From: Aquamicrobium aerolatum DSM 21857
GTDB taxonomy: Bacteria > Pseudomonadota > Alphaproteobacteria > Rhizobiales > Rhizobiaceae
DNA: 64,000 bases
Direction: 5' to 3'
Assembly: GCF_900113935.1 (NCBI RefSeq)
Contig: NZ_FORF01000009.1
Span: forward strand, 92,897 to 156,896
Part shown: positions 49,528-60,057 of the stretch, in pieces
Layout of the letters: each line of letters opens with the position of its first letter
Position numbering within the stretch: position 1 is the stretch's first letter
Translations under genes and position numbers: made by a program
Notes under the pieces: generated by a model
What the model saw: the letters and a program-made list of their open reading frames with translations, nothing else
Database searches by the model: none
What the model was told of the DNA's origin: nothing

Positions 49528-50469
49528 ATGACATTTCCGCTGTACGTCGCGCCCGAGCGCGAACCGAGCCAATTCGTCGGCTTTGCCGGCAATCGAATCG
49601 ATCGACAATCTGAAAACCGCACCGACGACTCCTTGCAGGTCGCGCTTGAAGATCCTCGGGTGCGGTTCATCCAAAGTCGCGGTGGGCGGATTTATCTCAA
49701 GCTCGATGGGGAGGGTGGCTTCGACGCCTATTTCTCACGTGCGGAAGTGACAGCGATGCGCGCGAGGCTGGAGCGCGCGGTGCTGCTGGGAATGTCCGAT
49801 TTGGGGCCGGTGGTGATCGTGCCTGGCGCGATGGACCCGGAAGAACTTCCTGCAGACATCAAGGCGATCGAGCATCGCTCCGTCTACGTTCAGGGACTGG
49901 TCAGTGCGGAAACGCTTGGCGAACTTGCGCAGGGAGCAGCGCTCCTGTCATGGAACCATAACCACCGTTTTTGCGGCCGCTGCGGGTCAGAGACGAGGAT
50001 GCGCATTGGCGGGTACAAGCGCTCCTGTGATGCGTGTGGTGCCGAGCATTTTCCGCGCACCGACCCCGTTGCCATCATGCTCGCCGTAAAGGGCGATGCG
50101 TGTCTGCTTGGAAGGAGCCCGCATTTTGGGCCGGGCATGTATTCCTCGCTCGCCGGCTTTATCGAGCCCGGCGAAACAATCGAGGCTGCGGTGCGGCGCG
50201 AGGTGCTGGAAGAATCCGGCATCAGGCTGGGTCGCGTCTCCTATCACGCCAGTCAGCCGTGGCCGTTTCCCTATTCGCTGATGATCGGCTGCTTTGGCGA
50301 AGCGTTGAATGAGGACATTGCATTCGACGCAAGAGAGCTCGAAGACTGCCGCTGGTTTACCCGCGACGAGGTGAGGCTGATGCTCGCGGGGCGCCACCCT
50401 GACGGTCTCAATGTTCCACCTCCCGGAGCCATCGCCGCACATCTCATCCGTTTCTGGGCAGAGCACTGA
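49528..50469 (+). CDS. nudC: NAD+ diphosphatase / NADH pyrophosphatase NudC
   Basis: About 314 residues. A zinc ribbon CGRC...CDAC (about residues 148-171) is followed by the Nudix box GFIEPGETIEAAVRREVLEESG (about 210-232) and the downstream SQPWPFPYSLMIG motif that marks the NudC branch. It hydrolyses NADH to NMNH and AMP and removes NAD caps from RNA. ATGs at 49525 and 49528 are both possible; I prefer 49528 for its 7-base spacing from AGG. Confidence 0.92.
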   Translation: MTFPLYVAPEREPSQFVGFAGNRIDRQSENRTDDSLQVALEDPRVRFIQSRGGRIYLKLDGEGGFDAYFSRAEVTAMRARLERAVLLGMSDLGPVVIVPGAMDPEELPADIKAIEHRSVYVQGLVSAETLGELAQGAALLSWNHNHRFCGRCGSETRMRIGGYKRSCDACGAEHFPRTDPVAIMLAVKGDACLLGRSPHFGPGMYSSLAGFIEPGETIEAAVRREVLEESGIRLGRVSYHASQPWPFPYSLMIGCFGEALNEDIAFDARELEDCRWFTRDEVRLMLAGRHPDGLNVPPPGAIAAHLIRFWAEH

Positions 50470-50487
50470 AAAGGGACGGGGCGAGCG

Positions 50488-51399
50488 CTATTCTCGCTCC
50501 TCCTTCATCGGCTTCTTCGGCTGCAATTCGCTTGCGATCACGCCTGCAACGATCAGTGCCGCGCCGACAAGCGCCAGCGCAGGAAGTCGATCCCCGGCGA
50601 GGCGGCCGAACACACCGCCCCATACGGGCTCGCCTGCATAAATGACCGTTGCACGGGTCGGCGACACGACCTTCTGAGCCCAGTTCATTGTCAGCTGGAT
50701 CACGGCGCTGGCGAGGCCCAAGCCGAGCGCGGCGATCAACCAGACCCAAGAAAATTCCGGTACGCTCTCGCCGATCAGCGGCATGGCCAGCAGCGAGAAC
50801 ACGCCGCAGCTCAGCAATTGCACGATTGTGATCCGCCTGCTGTCGACCTCGTTTGCAAATCGCCCGATCAGGATGATCTCGCCGGCAATGGCGACCGCAC
50901 TGATGACCGTGGCAATCTCACCAGGGCTCATCGACAGGCTTCCTGCTTCCGGACCTGCGAGCAGAATCAGGCCGGTAAATGCGAGCCCGACCCCGACCCA
51001 ACTCATCAATCTTGGAGGTCGGCCAAGAACCGCCCATTGCAAGAGCGGGACAATCGGCACGTAAAGGGCCGTGATGAAGGCCGACTGGCTGCTCGTGATC
51101 GTCTGCAGTCCGTGGGTTTGAAGCCCATAGCCCAAGCACAGCATGAGGCCGATCGCGGTTCCGCCCCATAATTCCTTTGCGGTGAGCCCTCGCATCGCCC
51201 GATGGAAAAACAGCAGCGTCATCAGTCCGGCGGCAATGAAGCGGATGCCGACGAAGAACGCCGGCCCGCTATGTTTCATCGCCAGATGCACGATCAGGAA
51301 AGTCGATCCCCAGAAGACCGTGATGACGATCAACGCCACCTCGTGGCGGCTGAAGGAGGGAAGCGACAGGCGCCGGCGTTGTGCGCTTGGTTCAGCCAT
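50488..51399 (-). CDS. DMT superfamily transporter (EamA family)
   Basis: 303-residue inner-membrane protein with ten predicted helices in two EamA repeats; FWGSTFLIVHLAMKHSGPAFFVGIRFIAAG is the first-repeat signature, and YAGEPVWGGVFGRLAGDRL the second-repeat end. These proteins usually export amino acids or metabolites. I use the ATG at 51399; a GTG at 51417 is possible. It overlaps the pheA 3' end by 8 bases, so it may export a product tied to aromatic amino acid synthesis (weak inference). Confidence 0.85.
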   Translation of the reverse strand: MAEPSAQRRRLSLPSFSRHEVALIVITVFWGSTFLIVHLAMKHSGPAFFVGIRFIAAGLMTLLFFHRAMRGLTAKELWGGTAIGLMLCLGYGLQTHGLQTITSSQSAFITALYVPIVPLLQWAVLGRPPRLMSWVGVGLAFTGLILLAGPEAGSLSMSPGEIATVISAVAIAGEIILIGRFANEVDSRRITIVQLLSCGVFSLLAMPLIGESVPEFSWVWLIAALGLGLASAVIQLTMNWAQKVVSPTRATVIYAGEPVWGGVFGRLAGDRLPALALVGAALIVAGVIASELQPKKPMKEERE

Positions 51400-52258
51400 G
51401 CGCCCGCTGTGAAACACGGAAATCGGCTGCTTCGTAGACGCCGAGAATCCGGACTTCCTTGGAGAAAAACTCCAGCTCTTTCAGCGCCTGTGCGACGTTC
51501 TTGTCCTCAGGATGGCCTTCGATGTCGGCGTAGAATTGCGACGCAAAGAAGGTTCCTCCAAGCTGATAGCTTTCCAGCTTGGTCATGTTGACGCCGTTGG
51601 TCGCAAAGCCGCCCATGCCCTTGTAGAGTGCGGCAGGGATATTGTGCACGCGGAACACGAAGGTCGTCATCATCAACTGGTCGGCGCTTTGGCGCTGGGC
51701 CCAGTTCTCTTCCTTCGACAGAACGACAAAGCGTGTGACGTTGTTTTCTGAGTCCTCAACGTTCTCTTCGAGAATTTCGAGACCATAGAGCGAAGCCGCA
51801 AGACGCGGCGCAAGCGCAGCCTGCGTGCGATCGCCTTCCTCGGCAACGACGCGCGCAGCACCTGCCGTGTCACCGGCGACGACCGGCTTCCAATGATTGT
51901 TGCGAATCACTTTTCGACATTGCCCGAGCGCATGAATGTGGCTGTGCACCGACTTGATCTCTTCTTTCTTCACGCCCGGCAGCACCATGAGCTGGAAGTG
52001 AATAGGGAGAAAATACTCGGCCACGATGTGGAGCTTTGATTCCGGCAGCAGATAGTGAATGTCAGCCACGCGCCCTGCGAGCGTGTTCTCGATCGGAATC
52101 ATTGCCAGGTCTGCCTGCCCGGATTCGACCGCATTGAATGCGTCTTCGAACGATGGGCAGGGCAGCGGCTCCATGGTCGGGAACATGTCGCGCGCAGCGC
52201 TGTCCGAATTTGCTCCCGGTTCGCCCTGAAACGCGATCCTGTTCGTCTTTTTTGTCAT
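51392..52258 (-). CDS. pheA: Prephenate dehydratase
   Basis: 288-residue monofunctional enzyme of phenylalanine synthesis, converting prephenate to phenylpyruvate. The N-terminal [10 protein letters not shown] and [10 protein letters not shown] are substrate-site blocks, and the catalytic TRF motif is at residues 175-177 (NNVTRFVVL). An ACT regulatory domain (about 197-280) should bind phenylalanine as feedback inhibitor. The start overlaps kdsB by ATGA. Confidence 0.94.
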   Translation of the reverse strand: MTKKTNRIAFQGEPGANSDSAARDMFPTMEPLPCPSFEDAFNAVESGQADLAMIPIENTLAGRVADIHYLLPESKLHIVAEYFLPIHFQLMVLPGVKKEEIKSVHSHIHALGQCRKVIRNNHWKPVVAGDTAGAARVVAEEGDRTQAALAPRLAASLYGLEILEENVEDSENNVTRFVVLSKEENWAQRQSADQLMMTTFVFRVHNIPAALYKGMGGFATNGVNMTKLESYQLGGTFFASQFYADIEGHPEDKNVAQALKELEFFSKEVRILGVYEAADFRVSQRAHG

Positions 52259-52992
52259 GGGGTCTGGCTTTCAATGATGGCGCGTGCGCGCTCAAGGTCT
52301 TCCGGTGTGTCAACGCCGAGTGGAACGGTGTCGACGATCTCAACGTCGATGCGCATGCCACTTTCAAGCGCGCGTAATTGCTCAAGCTTTTCGCGCTGCT
52401 CAAGGACGGATGGCGCGAGTTTGACGAACCGCTCGAGCGCCGAGCGCCGATAGGCGTAGATTCCGACATGATGGTAGAGTGGCCCATCGCCCCACGGAGC
52501 AGTGGCGCGGGTAAAATAAAGTGCGCGCAAACGCTGCGGCGAAACGGGCGATCCGACGATCTTGACCACATTGGGATTGGTCTTTTCGTCTTCGCGCGAG
52601 ATTTCGACGCCAAGCGTGGCAATATCTACGTTCGGGTCAGACAATGGCCTAAGCGCTGCCGCGATCAATGCAGGATCAAGTGTCGGCAAGTCGCCCTGAA
52701 CATTGACGACGAATTCGACCTTGCAGTCAGGGTCGAGCAATTGCAGGGCTTCGAAAATGCGGTCTGACCCGGACTGGTGATGCTCTCCCGTCATCGCCGC
52801 TTCATAGCCAAGCTTCTGAACGGCCGACTCAATTTCCGGCGAATCAGTCGCAACGACAACTCGTCCGTGGCTCGCCGCCGCAGCACGTTCGGCGACGTGA
52901 ACGATCATCGGCTTGCCGGCGATGTCAGCCAGTGGCTTTCGCGGCAGGCGGGTAGATGCCATGCGTGCGGGTATCAGGATCAGAATTGTCAT
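52255..52992 (-). CDS. kdsB: 3-deoxy-manno-octulosonate cytidylyltransferase
   Basis: 245-residue enzyme that joins KDO to CMP before its transfer to lipid A. N-terminal [24 protein letters not shown] is the CTP site, and [12 protein letters not shown] carries the Mg-binding Asp. It is upstream of and coupled to pheA and divergent from cycM, a gene order I recall from rhizobia. It works with kdsD at 38204. Confidence 0.95.
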   Translation of the reverse strand: MTILILIPARMASTRLPRKPLADIAGKPMIVHVAERAAAASHGRVVVATDSPEIESAVQKLGYEAAMTGEHHQSGSDRIFEALQLLDPDCKVEFVVNVQGDLPTLDPALIAAALRPLSDPNVDIATLGVEISREDEKTNPNVVKIVGSPVSPQRLRALYFTRATAPWGDGPLYHHVGIYAYRRSALERFVKLAPSVLEQREKLEQLRALESGMRIDVEIVDTVPLGVDTPEDLERARAIIESQTP

Positions 52993-53193
52993 GGATCGGG
53001 GTGCTCAAACGCTCGCGGGTAAAGTGGCAAAAGGTCTCACGGGGAATAGCTCTTATATGTGTTGCAACCAGCGAGCAAAAGACCTAGTTTCCGGCCAAAT
53101 TTCACCGGCATCTACCGCACGGGGACACGGCGTGTGCGCGAGGGGTGTACAGTTGCCAGCCTGGCGGTCGGTTGAGGGAGCATGTGGTAGGCG

Positions 53194-53874
53194 ATGGACT
53201 CTTTTGAACTTAACAAAGTGATCGGCGCATTTCTTGCGGTCGTGTTCGTGATGTTTTCGGTCACTCTCGTGTCGGGGACCATCTTTTCAAGCCACGCTCC
53301 GGAGACCGCCGGTTATGCGATCGAGGTAGCCGAAGCTGCTCCGGGTGGAGCGGCGGCTCCTGCGGAGGCTGGCCCTTCGATCATCGAACTCCTCGCAACA
53401 GCAGATGCTGATGCGGGCAAGTCGGCATTCCGCCCTTGCGCTGCTTGTCACACAGCCGAGAAGGGTGGCCCAAACCGGGTCGGGCCAAATCTGTGGGGTG
53501 TCATCAATCGTCCGATCGCTTCGCATGAAGGCTTTAGCTACTCCGCTGGAATGCGCGAGTTCTCGCAGGGCAGCAGCGTGGCTTGGGACTTCGAGCACAT
53601 CAGCCAGTTCCTGAAGGCACCGCGTTCCTATGTCTCCGGAACGTCGATGGCGTTCGCAGGCATCAAGAACCCGCAGCAGGAAGCAAACCTGATTGCTTAT
53701 CTGCGTACCCTGTCGGACGATCCTGCGCCGCTCCCGCAGCCTGCGGCTGCGCAAGAGCCAGCAGCTGAAGAAGGCGCCGCTGAGCCAGCGCAGTCGACGC
53801 CTGCGACCGATGGCACCGAGGCATCGCCTGAGACTGATGCGGGCACCCCTGCCGAGGCACCTGCGCAGGAATAA
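53194..53874 (+). CDS. cycM: Membrane-anchored cytochrome c (CycM-like)
   Basis: 226 residues. An uncleaved N-terminal helix (about 10-31) anchors it to the periplasmic side of the inner membrane. Haem is bound at CAACH (Cys82, Cys85, His86), and the Met ligand lies in SGTSMAFAG near residue 151. The last 55 residues are a disordered Ala/Pro/Glu tail beyond the usual class I domain. CycM in Bradyrhizobium feeds electrons from the bc1 complex to the aa3 oxidase. A terminator follows. Confidence 0.92.
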   Translation: MDSFELNKVIGAFLAVVFVMFSVTLVSGTIFSSHAPETAGYAIEVAEAAPGGAAAPAEAGPSIIELLATADADAGKSAFRPCAACHTAEKGGPNRVGPNLWGVINRPIASHEGFSYSAGMREFSQGSSVAWDFEHISQFLKAPRSYVSGTSMAFAGIKNPQQEANLIAYLRTLSDDPAPLPQPAAAQEPAAEEGAAEPAQSTPATDGTEASPETDAGTPAEAPAQE

Positions 53875-53898
53875 CCAAACACTGATCTTAGGATCACG

Positions 53899-53927
53899 AA
53901 AAAGCCGGGTTTAGCCCGGCTTTTTTG
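53899..53927 (+). terminator. Rho-independent terminator after cycM
   Basis: 11-bp stem AAAAAGCCGGG/CCCGGCTTTTT (53899-53909 with 53915-53925), loop TTTAG, with the T-run continuing on the plus strand. Confidence 0.9.
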
Positions 53928-54006
53928 TTGCGTGCGCCATTGAGATGTTTTCATCCGCGCATGAAGCGGTACTGTAGCCGCGACAGGTTCAGATACGAGG
54001 GCAGGC

Positions 54007-55890
54007 ATGGCACAAATGGTGTTCCGGGGTTTGACAGCATCGGCTTTGGCCGTGGTCGGGTTATTGGCAATCTCTGGTATTGCTGGCGCGGTTGAATGGC
54101 GCAGCACCTCGTCCTTGATCAATCCCGAGGCAGAAACCACGCCGTTCGAGCGTTATGATCACGTCAACCCGGACGCGCCCAAGGGCGGCCAGTTCAACAC
54201 GATCGTCATGGGGACGTTCGACAGCTTTAATCCCTTCATTGTGCGTGGAACGGCGGCGGCCGGGCTTACCCTTTTCGGCGGCATCCTCTGGGATACGCTG
54301 ATGCAGCAGTCGCTTTCTGATCCCGGCACCAGCCATGGTCTGATCGCTGATGCCTTCAAATACCCTGAGGATTTTTCGTCGGCGACCTACCGGATTGACC
54401 AGCGCGCGCGCTGGCACGACGGGCAGCCGATCACGGCAGAGGATGTCGTCTGGTCGTTCGATATGCTGAAGCAGCATAGCCAGATGCACAATCGCTACTA
54501 CGCCAACGTCACCGAAGCCGTTGCCATCAGTGATCATGAGGTCGAGTTCAAATTCGACCAGACCGGCAACCGCGAACTGCCGCACATCATGGGCGATTTG
54601 CCAGTGCTGCCCAAACACTGGTGGGAAGGAACCGACGCTCAAGGCCGCAAGCGCGATTTCACCAAGCCGACGCTGGAAAAGCCGCTCGGTTCGGGGCCCT
54701 ATCGCATTGCCAGCTTCCGTGCCGGCTCTGACATCACCTGGGAGCGGGTGGAGGATTATTGGGCTTCGTCGATCCCGGTTAACATCGGCCGCAATAATTT
54801 CGGGGCAAGGCGCTTTACCTACATTCAGGACGAGAATGCGATGTGGCAGGCTTTCACCAAGGGCGGCTTGCAGGATATCCGACTCGAAAACCGCGCCAGC
54901 CGGTGGGCAACCGAATACAAGTTCCCGGCATTCGAGCGGGGCGATGTTTTGAAGCGCACCTATAAGAGCACTGCCGGAGAACCGATGCAGGGCTTTGTGC
55001 TCAACACCCGCAAGCCGCAGTTCCAGGATCGTCGTGTGCGCGAGGCGCTGACGCTGGCATATGATTTCGACAGCCTGAACCGACTTCAGTTCCACGGTCT
55101 TTATCAGCGCACGACGAGCTTCTTCCAGGGCACAGAACTTGCTTCCAGTGGTGTTCCTCAGGGGCTTGAACTCGAGATTCTGGAAACGGTTCGTGACGAC
55201 GTGCCTGCCGAGCTCTTCACCCAGCCATTTACTTTGCCCGTTTACGACTCGGCACAGTCGCAGCGGCAACATTTGCGACGTGCTTCTGAACTTCTCGCGG
55301 AAGCTGGCTGGCACGCCAAGGGCGGACGGCTCCTCAATGATCGCGGCGAGCCATTCCGCATCGAGTTTCTGTCTGCCAACGCCGATTCAGAGCGCACGAC
55401 CGGCGCCTATATCAACGCTTTGCGCCGACTGGGCATCGATGCGACGCTCCGGATCATCGACACCAGCCAGTACGTGAATCGCGTCCGGGACTACGATTAT
55501 GACGTCATCACCGGCCTTCTGATGCAGTCGCAGTCGCCAGGAAACGAGCAGCGCGAATTCTGGAGTTCGCAGGCAGCGGACATGCCGGACACGCGCAACT
55601 ATGCCGGGATCAAGAACCCAGCTGTCGACAAGCTCGTCGAGCGGGTGATCTTCGCCAAGGATCGAGAAGAACTGGTGGCTGCCACGCACGCGCTCGATCG
55701 CGTCCTTTTGTGGGAATATTACTACGTTCCGCAATACAACAATGCCGAGATTTGGGTCGCCTACTGGAACAAGTTCGGCATCCCCGAAACGCAGCCGAGC
55801 TATGTCGGGGTTGACGTGGATTCATGGTGGATTCTTAAAGATCGTGAAGCACTCATCGACAGCACCTATTCAGATGAGAAAGCCAATTGA
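54007..55890 (+). CDS. Family 5 peptide-binding protein, YejA-like (first copy)
   Basis: 627-residue periplasmic protein with a Sec-type signal (cleavage near AGA-VEW, about residue 30). Family 5 features include FERYDHVNPDAPKGG, RWHDGQPITAEDVVWSFDML and LGSGPYRIASF. It is the first gene of a five-gene importer. YejA proteins collect oligopeptides, including microcin C, and murein or defensin-like peptides; the ligand here is unknown. The stop overlaps the start of the second binding protein by 4 bases. Confidence 0.9.
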   Translation: MAQMVFRGLTASALAVVGLLAISGIAGAVEWRSTSSLINPEAETTPFERYDHVNPDAPKGGQFNTIVMGTFDSFNPFIVRGTAAAGLTLFGGILWDTLMQQSLSDPGTSHGLIADAFKYPEDFSSATYRIDQRARWHDGQPITAEDVVWSFDMLKQHSQMHNRYYANVTEAVAISDHEVEFKFDQTGNRELPHIMGDLPVLPKHWWEGTDAQGRKRDFTKPTLEKPLGSGPYRIASFRAGSDITWERVEDYWASSIPVNIGRNNFGARRFTYIQDENAMWQAFTKGGLQDIRLENRASRWATEYKFPAFERGDVLKRTYKSTAGEPMQGFVLNTRKPQFQDRRVREALTLAYDFDSLNRLQFHGLYQRTTSFFQGTELASSGVPQGLELEILETVRDDVPAELFTQPFTLPVYDSAQSQRQHLRRASELLAEAGWHAKGGRLLNDRGEPFRIEFLSANADSERTTGAYINALRRLGIDATLRIIDTSQYVNRVRDYDYDVITGLLMQSQSPGNEQREFWSSQAADMPDTRNYAGIKNPAVDKLVERVIFAKDREELVAATHALDRVLLWEYYYVPQYNNAEIWVAYWNKFGIPETQPSYVGVDVDSWWILKDREALIDSTYSDEKAN

Positions 55891-57755
55891 GGCGCTTTAA
55901 CAGGCGTGATGTTCTCGCAATGGGGGCAGGCGCGATGGCGCTGCCCCTGCTGGCACGCGACGCGTTTGCACAACTTGCCACCGAGAAGCCGCTGCACGGC
56001 ATCTCGGTGTTCGGCGATCTGAAATATGGACCGGATTTCGCGCATTTCGACTACGTCGACCCCGCAGCGTTGAAGGGCGGGCGCATCGTCACGCAGTCGC
56101 CTGTGAGGGTGTTCAACCAGAACTTTGACACGTTCGACACGCTCAACATGTATGTCTTTCGTGGCAATGGCGCATTCGGGATGCCGCTCACTTTCGCCTC
56201 TTTGATGGTGAGTTCTTCCGACGAAACCAGCTCCATGTACGGCTACGCTGCCGAAAGCGTCACCATCAGCCAGGACCGCCTCAGCTGGCGCTTTGCGCTC
56301 CACCCGGACGCCGCGTTCCACGATGGATCGAAGATCACAGCTGAAGATGTCGTCTTCACCCTGACGATGCTGCGAGACCTTGGTCATGAGAATCTGGCAA
56401 GTACGCTGCGCGCAGTTGCAGGCGTCGAAGCGCTTGATGAGCGCACAGTCGCTCTTACGTTGACCGAAGATGCCGGCGTCGCAACTATTCTTGCGGTGGC
56501 AGAATGCCCGATCTTTTCGAAGCGCTGGTGGGACGGCCGTGATTTTCAGGCATCGCTGTCAGAAGCGCCGCTCGGTTCGGGTCCATACCGAGTTGGCCGC
56601 TTCAATTTTGGCGCCTTCATCGAGTTCGATCGGGTCGACGACCATTGGGCCTCCAAACGTCCGGTCATGGTCGGACGCTTCAACTTCGACCGCGTACGTT
56701 ACGAATATTATCGCGACCGCACTGCCTCCTTCGAAGCGTTCAAGGCCGGACTGATCACGTTCCGTGAGGAGTTCACCTCGCGCAACTGGGCGACCGATTA
56801 CAATTTTCCGGCCGTGGCGGACGGCAGGGTCAAACTCGAGGACTACCCGGATGGGCGGCCTGCGGGCGGGCAGGGCTGGTTCTTCAACCTGCGACGTTCG
56901 AAGTTCGCCGACAGGCGTGTGCGTGACGCGCTCGGACTGATGTTCGACTTCGAATGGACAAACGCCAACATCATGTACAACTCGTTCGAGCGCTCAAACT
57001 CGTTCTTCGAGAATTCCGAAGGCAAGGCGGCGGGCATGCCCGATGCGGCAGAACTAGCGTTGTTGGAGCCTTTCCGCGATCAGTTGGATCCATCGGTGTT
57101 CGAGGAAGCCTACGTTGCACCCGTCAGCGATGGTTCGGGGCGGGATCGTGCCCGCGCTCGGGCGGCGCTGAACCTGCTGCAGGAGGCAGGGTGCACATTG
57201 GTTGATGGCCGATTGATGCTGCCCACGGGCGAGCAGTTGACGATCGAGTTCCTTGGAAACTCCGATACGTTCGAACCGCATCACAACGCCTATATCCGCA
57301 ATCTGCGGCAGATTGGCGTGAAGGCGAGCTACCGCATCGTTGATGCCGCGCAATATGCATTGCGCCTGCGCGACTTTGATTTCGATATGGTGGTTTCCCG
57401 GTTCTCGATGTCGCCCTATCCTTCACCTTTTATCAGGATGGTGTTCGGGTCAAAGGGCGCCAACTCGCCGGGCTCGTTCAACATGGCAGGCATCGCCAAT
57501 CCGGCGATTGACGCGATCCTGGAAAAGCTGATTGCGGCGCAATCTCAGGAACAATTCATGGTGGCCACGAGAGCGCTCGACCGGATCATCCGGGCCGAGC
57601 GCTATGTCGTGTTTCAGTGGCACAAGCCGGCGCATTGGTTAGCCTACTGGGACTACTATGATCGCCCGGCAAGCGGACCACGATACGATACGGGTGTGCT
57701 CGACACCTGGTGGACACGTCCTGACAAGATCGGTGCGTCCGGTATGTCTGGCTGA
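55887..57755 (+). CDS. Family 5 peptide-binding protein, YejA-like (second copy, twin-arginine signal)
   Basis: 622 residues, homologous along its length to the preceding gene (FAHFDYVDPAALKGG, FHDGSKITAEDVVFTLTML, LGSGPYRVGRF). The start is TTG at 55887 inside the TTGA overlap with the upstream stop. The N-terminus MRRFNRRDVLAMGAGAMAL has a twin-arginine motif and an AxA site near residue 28, so export may use Tat while its neighbour uses Sec. A later ATG start would destroy the motif. Confidence 0.87.
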   Translation: MRRFNRRDVLAMGAGAMALPLLARDAFAQLATEKPLHGISVFGDLKYGPDFAHFDYVDPAALKGGRIVTQSPVRVFNQNFDTFDTLNMYVFRGNGAFGMPLTFASLMVSSSDETSSMYGYAAESVTISQDRLSWRFALHPDAAFHDGSKITAEDVVFTLTMLRDLGHENLASTLRAVAGVEALDERTVALTLTEDAGVATILAVAECPIFSKRWWDGRDFQASLSEAPLGSGPYRVGRFNFGAFIEFDRVDDHWASKRPVMVGRFNFDRVRYEYYRDRTASFEAFKAGLITFREEFTSRNWATDYNFPAVADGRVKLEDYPDGRPAGGQGWFFNLRRSKFADRRVRDALGLMFDFEWTNANIMYNSFERSNSFFENSEGKAAGMPDAAELALLEPFRDQLDPSVFEEAYVAPVSDGSGRDRARARAALNLLQEAGCTLVDGRLMLPTGEQLTIEFLGNSDTFEPHHNAYIRNLRQIGVKASYRIVDAAQYALRLRDFDFDMVVSRFSMSPYPSPFIRMVFGSKGANSPGSFNMAGIANPAIDAILEKLIAAQSQEQFMVATRALDRIIRAERYVVFQWHKPAHWLAYWDYYDRPASGPRYDTGVLDTWWTRPDKIGASGMSG

Positions 57756-57820
57756 CCTTCGTTTTTCTTGTCATAAGAGTCAGTGAATCACTTGTCCCAA
57801 CGCGAATCTGAACGGACCTG

Positions 57821-58906
57821 ATGGGCGCCTACCTTCTCCGACGCCTGCTTTTGATGATCCCGACCTTGTTCGGCATCATGGCAATCTCATTCATCGTCAT
57901 CCAGTTCGCTCCCGGCGGGCCGGTGGAGCAGGTGATCGCGCGCATGAGCGGCGATGGCAGCTCAACCGACCGTCTGTCCGGTGGCGGAGCCGACCTGCAG
58001 CGGTTCGATCAGGGCAGCCAATCCCAGTATCGTGGCGCACAGGGACTCGATCCGGCGTTCATTGCGCAGCTTGAGAAGCAGTTCGGCTTCGACAGGCCTC
58101 CGGTCGAGCGCTTTTTCACGATGATCTGGAACTATGTTCGGTTCGACTTCGGCGACAGCTATTTCCGCGACATCTCGGTGATAGATCTCATCATCGAGAA
58201 GATGCCCGTTTCGATTTCGCTGGGGCTGTGGATCACCCTGATTTCCTATGCGATCTCGATACCCCTTGGTATCCGCAAGGCCGTCAAGGACGGGTCGGCT
58301 TTCGACGTCTGGACCAGCGGTATCGTCATCATCGGTTACGCGATTCCGGGGTTCCTGTTTGCCATTCTGCTCATGGTGTTGTTTGCGGGTGGATCGTTTT
58401 TCGACTGGTTCCCGCTACGCGGGCTCTTTTCCGAGAACTGGAGCTCATTGTCGTGGCCTGAGCGGATACTCGACTATTTCTGGCACCTGACGCTGCCCCT
58501 GACAGCCATGGTTCTGTCGGCCTTCGCCACCACGACGCTTTTGACTAAGAACTCCTTCTTGGATGAGATCCGCAAGCAATATGTGGTTACCGCAAGGGCG
58601 AAGGGATTGTCTGAAAGGCAGGTGCTTTATGGCCATGTCTTCCGCAACGCCATGCTCATCATCATCGCCGGCTTTCCCGGTGCATTCATCTCGGCATTCT
58701 TCACTGGCTCGTTGCTGATCGAGAACATCTTCTCGCTCGACGGCCTCGGTCTTCTGGGCTTTCGCTCGGTGCTCGATCGCGACTATTCGGTGGTGTTTGC
58801 GACGCTCTACATCTTCTCGTTGATGGGCCTGCTGGTCGGGCTCCTGTCCGACATGCTCTACACCTGGATCGACCCGCGGATCGACTTTGACCGGAGGGAC
58901 GTCTGA
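57821..58906 (+). CDS. yejB: Oligopeptide ABC transporter permease YejB
   Basis: 361-residue inner-membrane permease with six helices. N-terminal [26 protein letters not shown] is diagnostic of DppB/YejB. The EAA loop [22 protein letters not shown] precedes the last helices. A long periplasmic segment after helix 1 (about residues 40-90) distinguishes YejB from DppB. Its stop overlaps the yejE start (TGATG). Confidence 0.93.
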   Translation: MGAYLLRRLLLMIPTLFGIMAISFIVIQFAPGGPVEQVIARMSGDGSSTDRLSGGGADLQRFDQGSQSQYRGAQGLDPAFIAQLEKQFGFDRPPVERFFTMIWNYVRFDFGDSYFRDISVIDLIIEKMPVSISLGLWITLISYAISIPLGIRKAVKDGSAFDVWTSGIVIIGYAIPGFLFAILLMVLFAGGSFFDWFPLRGLFSENWSSLSWPERILDYFWHLTLPLTAMVLSAFATTTLLTKNSFLDEIRKQYVVTARAKGLSERQVLYGHVFRNAMLIIIAGFPGAFISAFFTGSLLIENIFSLDGLGLLGFRSVLDRDYSVVFATLYIFSLMGLLVGLLSDMLYTWIDPRIDFDRRDV

Positions 58907-60057
58907 TGTCGGAGGTCGTTCTGAAGGCAGAGGTAGAGCAGGTTCGCCAGCGCGCGCGGCGTCCTTTCCTGTCGCCCCTCAACCAGCGTCGCTGGCAGAA
59001 TTTCAAGGCCAACCGTCGCGGCTACTGGTCACTCTGGATCTTCCTGGTCCTGTTCGTGCTGTCGCTGTTTGCGGAATTCATAGCCAACGACAAGCCCATC
59101 CTCGCTTCCTACAAAGGCGAGATCCTGATGCCGGTTCTGGTGGACTATCCAGAGGAAAAGTTCGGGGGCTTTCTTGCTGTCACCGACTATCGCGACCCGG
59201 TCATCAGCGATGAGATCGAGGCAAACGGCTGGATCATCTGGCCACCGATCCGCTACTCCTACGGCACCGTGAACAATGACATTCCGGAGGCTGCGCCAGC
59301 CAAGCCGTCGTGGATGTACGATGCCGAAACACGGTGTGGTCGCTACTTTGGCGGCGTGGATGATCCCGGTTGCAGCGTCGGCAATTGGAACTGGCTTGGC
59401 ACCGACGATCAGGCCCGCGACGTCCTCGCGCGCATCATCTACGGCTTCCGCATCTCTGTTCTGTTCGGCCTGACGCTGACGCTTGCATCGGCAGTCATCG
59501 GTGTGTCTGCCGGGGCTGTGCAGGGCTATTTCGGCGGCTGGACGGACCTGATCTTCCAGCGCTTCATCGAGATCTGGTCGTCGATCCCGGTGCTCTATCT
59601 CATCCTGATCATTGCAGCTGTACTGCCGCCGGGGTTCTTCATCCTGCTTGGGATCATGCTGCTGTTTTCATGGGTGGCATTTGTCGGTGTGGTCCGGGCG
59701 GAGTTCCTGCGCGCGCGTAATTTCGAATACGTCAACGCGGCGCGCTCACTTGGCGTGCCCAACCGCACCATCATGTTCCGCCACTTGCTGCCGAACGCGA
59801 TGGTAGCGACCCTCACCTTCCTGCCGTTCATCCTCAACGGCTCGATCACGACGCTGACATCGCTGGATTTCCTCGGTTTCGGCTTGCCGCCGGGCTCTCC
59901 GTCGCTGGGCGAATTGCTGCGACAGGGACAGCGCAATCTCAATGCGCCATGGCTCGGCATCGCCGGCTTCATGACACTGTCGGTGATGTTGTCGCTGCTG
60001 ATCTTCATCGGCGAGGCGACCCGTGATGCGTTCGATCCGCGAAAGACTTTCAGATGA
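58906..60057 (+). CDS. yejE: Oligopeptide ABC transporter permease YejE
   Basis: 383-residue partner permease. LSPLNQRRWQNFKANRRGYWSLWIFLVLF is the N-terminal cytoplasmic lead and first helix of the YejE/DppC type. A periplasmic insert of about 120 residues, ending near NWLGTDDQARDVLARIIYG, precedes the permease domain; YVNAARSLGVPNRTIMFRHLLPNA is the EAA loop. It overlaps yejB by 1 base and yejF by 4. Confidence 0.93.
   Translation: MSEVVLKAEVEQVRQRARRPFLSPLNQRRWQNFKANRRGYWSLWIFLVLFVLSLFAEFIANDKPILASYKGEILMPVLVDYPEEKFGGFLAVTDYRDPVISDEIEANGWIIWPPIRYSYGTVNNDIPEAAPAKPSWMYDAETRCGRYFGGVDDPGCSVGNWNWLGTDDQARDVLARIIYGFRISVLFGLTLTLASAVIGVSAGAVQGYFGGWTDLIFQRFIEIWSSIPVLYLILIIAAVLPPGFFILLGIMLLFSWVAFVGVVRAEFLRARNFEYVNAARSLGVPNRTIMFRHLLPNAMVATLTFLPFILNGSITTLTSLDFLGFGLPPGSPSLGELLRQGQRNLNAPWLGIAGFMTLSVMLSLLIFIGEATRDAFDPRKTFR

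Noticed and set aside
54061..55314. 417-codon minus-strand frame inside the first YejA-like gene
   Set aside because: Antisense shadow with no domain and no independent signals.
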